Source: Lepidodermella squamata
Taxonomy: Eukaryota; Gastrotricha
DNA length: 64,000 nucleotides
Assembly (NCBI GenBank): GCA_047495785.1
Contig: JBLDXI010000024.1
Span: 1,860,001 to 1,924,000, forward strand
Direction: 5' to 3'
The notes under the pieces were generated by a model. The model saw nothing but the letters and a program-made list of their open reading frames with translations, ran no database searches and had not been told where the DNA came from. Positions 62,484-64,000 of the stretch are shown in pieces (the stretch's first letter is position 1; each line of letters starts with the position of its first letter). Made by a program: the position numbers and the translations under genes.

Positions 62484-62947
62484 TCAGAAATACCACCACC
62501 TTAAAATTGCTTTACATCAATTTTTCTCGTGTTGTTGTTTGGCTGAATTTTTTAAATAAGTTTTTTTCTAAATGCTGGGTGGATCATTTTTGTTTTGTTA
62601 ATGGCTTGAGTGTGAAATTTGATCGAGTCAACATAAAGTGCCACAGCTGTGCTGACTCGTTGTTGTCTGTAAAAACAAAACTTTTTTGTTGATTTTGTGT
62701 TGTTTTTTCTTTTCTTATTGGCGATGTAATATTCTGAAAACAATAGCCGTACCTAAACTTGATACGCACTCTTACGACGTGGAATTTTGATGATTGTTAT
62801 GGATTTTTTTGTAAATTCGCTGCCCCGCTATAATTGTGCTCGTATAATGTGTCTACTCTTGACCAGGTTGTAAAATAAAAATTACGAAAAATATAAATTA
62901 ATTCGATTGAAAAACTCGGTTCTATATTTTATGGGTAGATTCTGAGA
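62484..62947. other. short intergenic region
   Basis: 464 bp, AT-rich. It includes AATAAA at 62874-62879, about 390 nt after the pocket-protein stop and 69 nt before the next start codon. Confidence 0.4.
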
Positions 62948-64000
62948 ATGTTTACCCGTTGGAAGTCGGTTAGCGGTGACAGTTTAACGAAAAGCGATGC
63001 TCGACAGATTGCTGAAGAAAATGACCGGTTGAAGCAGGAACTTGAGCTGGTCAAGTCGCAACTTGAACGAGAAACAGGCCTGTTGGAAGAGGTAACCGCT
63101 GGTTTTATTAACTTGTGGAATTCGCGCAAATTGAAATATGAACTACCTGAAAGGAAAAAAGCCTTCTTGATAACACGTTTGGCGACGATGATGATGAAGA
63201 TGTAATGGCTAAATTGATACATTGTGAACAGGCTCGCAAGAAGTTGCAGGAAGAAAACGAACATTTGGCCTTGGTTTGACTTGCGCTGTTAAAATTCGAA
63301 TTTTTAGAAATTTCTCCTTCATAGGAACTTCACAAGGCTCGGAAGCAGTGGGAAGACGCGTCGAAAACTTTGAAAATTTTATCGTCCGCCAAAGTTTCGT
63401 ACAACTTGTTCAATTCATTGGTAATTAATCGAGTTATCAAATTTTTTGAGATTTAATTCGATTTTTTTCGCAGTTCTCTTTCCATCAATCTCGAAGTTAT
63501 TCGAATGCCTTGGAGAAAAAGTCGCTTTTTCACCACAAATGGCGATCTATTGCTGCGTTGGCGGTTACTAAGCATTGCTCAGCTGCTGATCTCATCGTTT
63601 TTTATCAATGCGGAAATATTTTCGTATGCCATGAAAAAGCCGTTCACAAAATCCAATAAAATCGAATTTTATTCAGGGTCTGACCCGAGACGCCAAAAGT
63701 ATTGTTTGGCGCGCGAAAATTGACTCGACAATTTGCCACGCGGTTGTCGACGAACGTCGCGGTCTTGTCTATTACTCAGCCTACTTTTTCCATCCTGGAA
63801 TTTACTCAGTTAGCCTGAAGAAACTCGAAAGTTGGCGCAGCTCTACGAAAAAACCACCCGCTAATTTGCCATCGGTGAAAACTGACACATTGATTGAGTG
63901 TCCGAAATGGGTCTTCCGAGGCATGGCTATTGATCCGCATCAGGACTGGCTATTCTGCTGCGCGAGATACGCTGGTTCCAACGCTGAAAATGCGTTCGAA
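62948..64000 (+). CDS. unrecognised protein: coiled coil followed by beta-propeller-like repeats (5' part)
   Basis: Exons 62948..63091, 63154..63273, 63325..63420, 63474..63641 and 63677 to the window end keep one frame. The first about 120 residues are a coiled coil (IAEENDRLKQELELVKSQLE, ARKKLQEENEHLALELHKARKQWED) with an acidic patch (FGDDDDEDV). After a linker (FSFHQSRSYSNALEKKSLFHHKWRS is in this part) come blade-like strands such as AVVDERRGLVYYSAYF...GIYSVSLKKLESW and GMAIDPHQDWLFCCARY, resembling WD40/YWTD propellers. I do not recognise the family. The ATG at 62948 is the first in the frame; the 3' end lies outside the window. Confidence 0.6.

Overview
This window is nuclear DNA of an invertebrate animal. 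Genes are split by many short introns (mostly 45-70 nt) with GT-AG borders. Intergenic DNA is AT-rich and full of small inverted-repeat elements, and the proteins are unmistakably metazoan (tyrosine hydroxylase, aromatic amino acid decarboxylase, N-WASP, retinoblastoma-family protein). An inner-arm dynein heavy chain and the dynein assembly factor ZMYND10 mean that motile cilia or flagella exist, which argues against nematodes and mites. A small ecdysozoan such as a tardigrade would fit, but the species cannot be named from this sequence. All exon borders below were read by eye and checked only for splice consensus and codon phase.

Layout. 1-7.7 kb is a monoamine block: tyrosine hydroxylase (-, cut by the window start), a GLUT-type sugar transporter (-), DOPA/aromatic amino acid decarboxylase (+) and an arylalkylamine-type N-acetyltransferase (+). 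Together these could make DOPA, then dopamine, then N-acetyldopamine. The 3' end of the decarboxylase gene, with its flank, is present a second time, inverted, between the hydroxylase and the transporter. 8.4-9.4 kb holds a dead RING/ankyrin paralogue. 9.9-13.2 kb holds its better preserved relative, whose ankyrin exon is split by a 1,040-bp TA-flanked inverted-repeat element. A TFIIIC small-subunit gene (-) follows at 13.6-14.0 kb.

15.6-31.8 kb is one 21-exon axonemal dynein heavy chain gene of the DNAH3/7/12 clade (about 4,033 aa), with MITE-like elements in two introns. Its tail faces ZMYND10 (-, 32.7-34.2 kb). Then come N-WASP (-, 35.9-38.3 kb) and NOC4L (-, 38.4-39.7 kb). After an upstream region with E2F-like sites, RPA2 and MCM3 lie in tandem (+, 41.0-46.0 kb).

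46.3-46.7 kb is an element with identical 125-bp terminal inverted repeats. 47.1-49.3 kb carries two ankyrin-repeat genes (-), one with a predicted signal peptide. 50.5-56.0 kb is the GATOR2 subunit WDR59 (-, 11 or 12 exons), with a Helitron relic in one intron and no visible RWD domain. 56.0-58.7 kb is gene-poor and contains a LINE relic. 58.8-62.5 kb is a p107/p130-like pocket protein (+). 62.9 kb to the end is an unrecognised coiled-coil plus beta-propeller-like gene (+, cut by the window end).

Themes: catecholamine synthesis at the left, ciliary motility in the middle (dynein with its assembly factor), and cell-cycle/replication genes to the right (RPA2, MCM3, pocket protein). The most noteworthy features are the catecholamine cluster with its inverted duplication, the element that interrupts the RING-ankyrin gene, and the related long-TIR elements.
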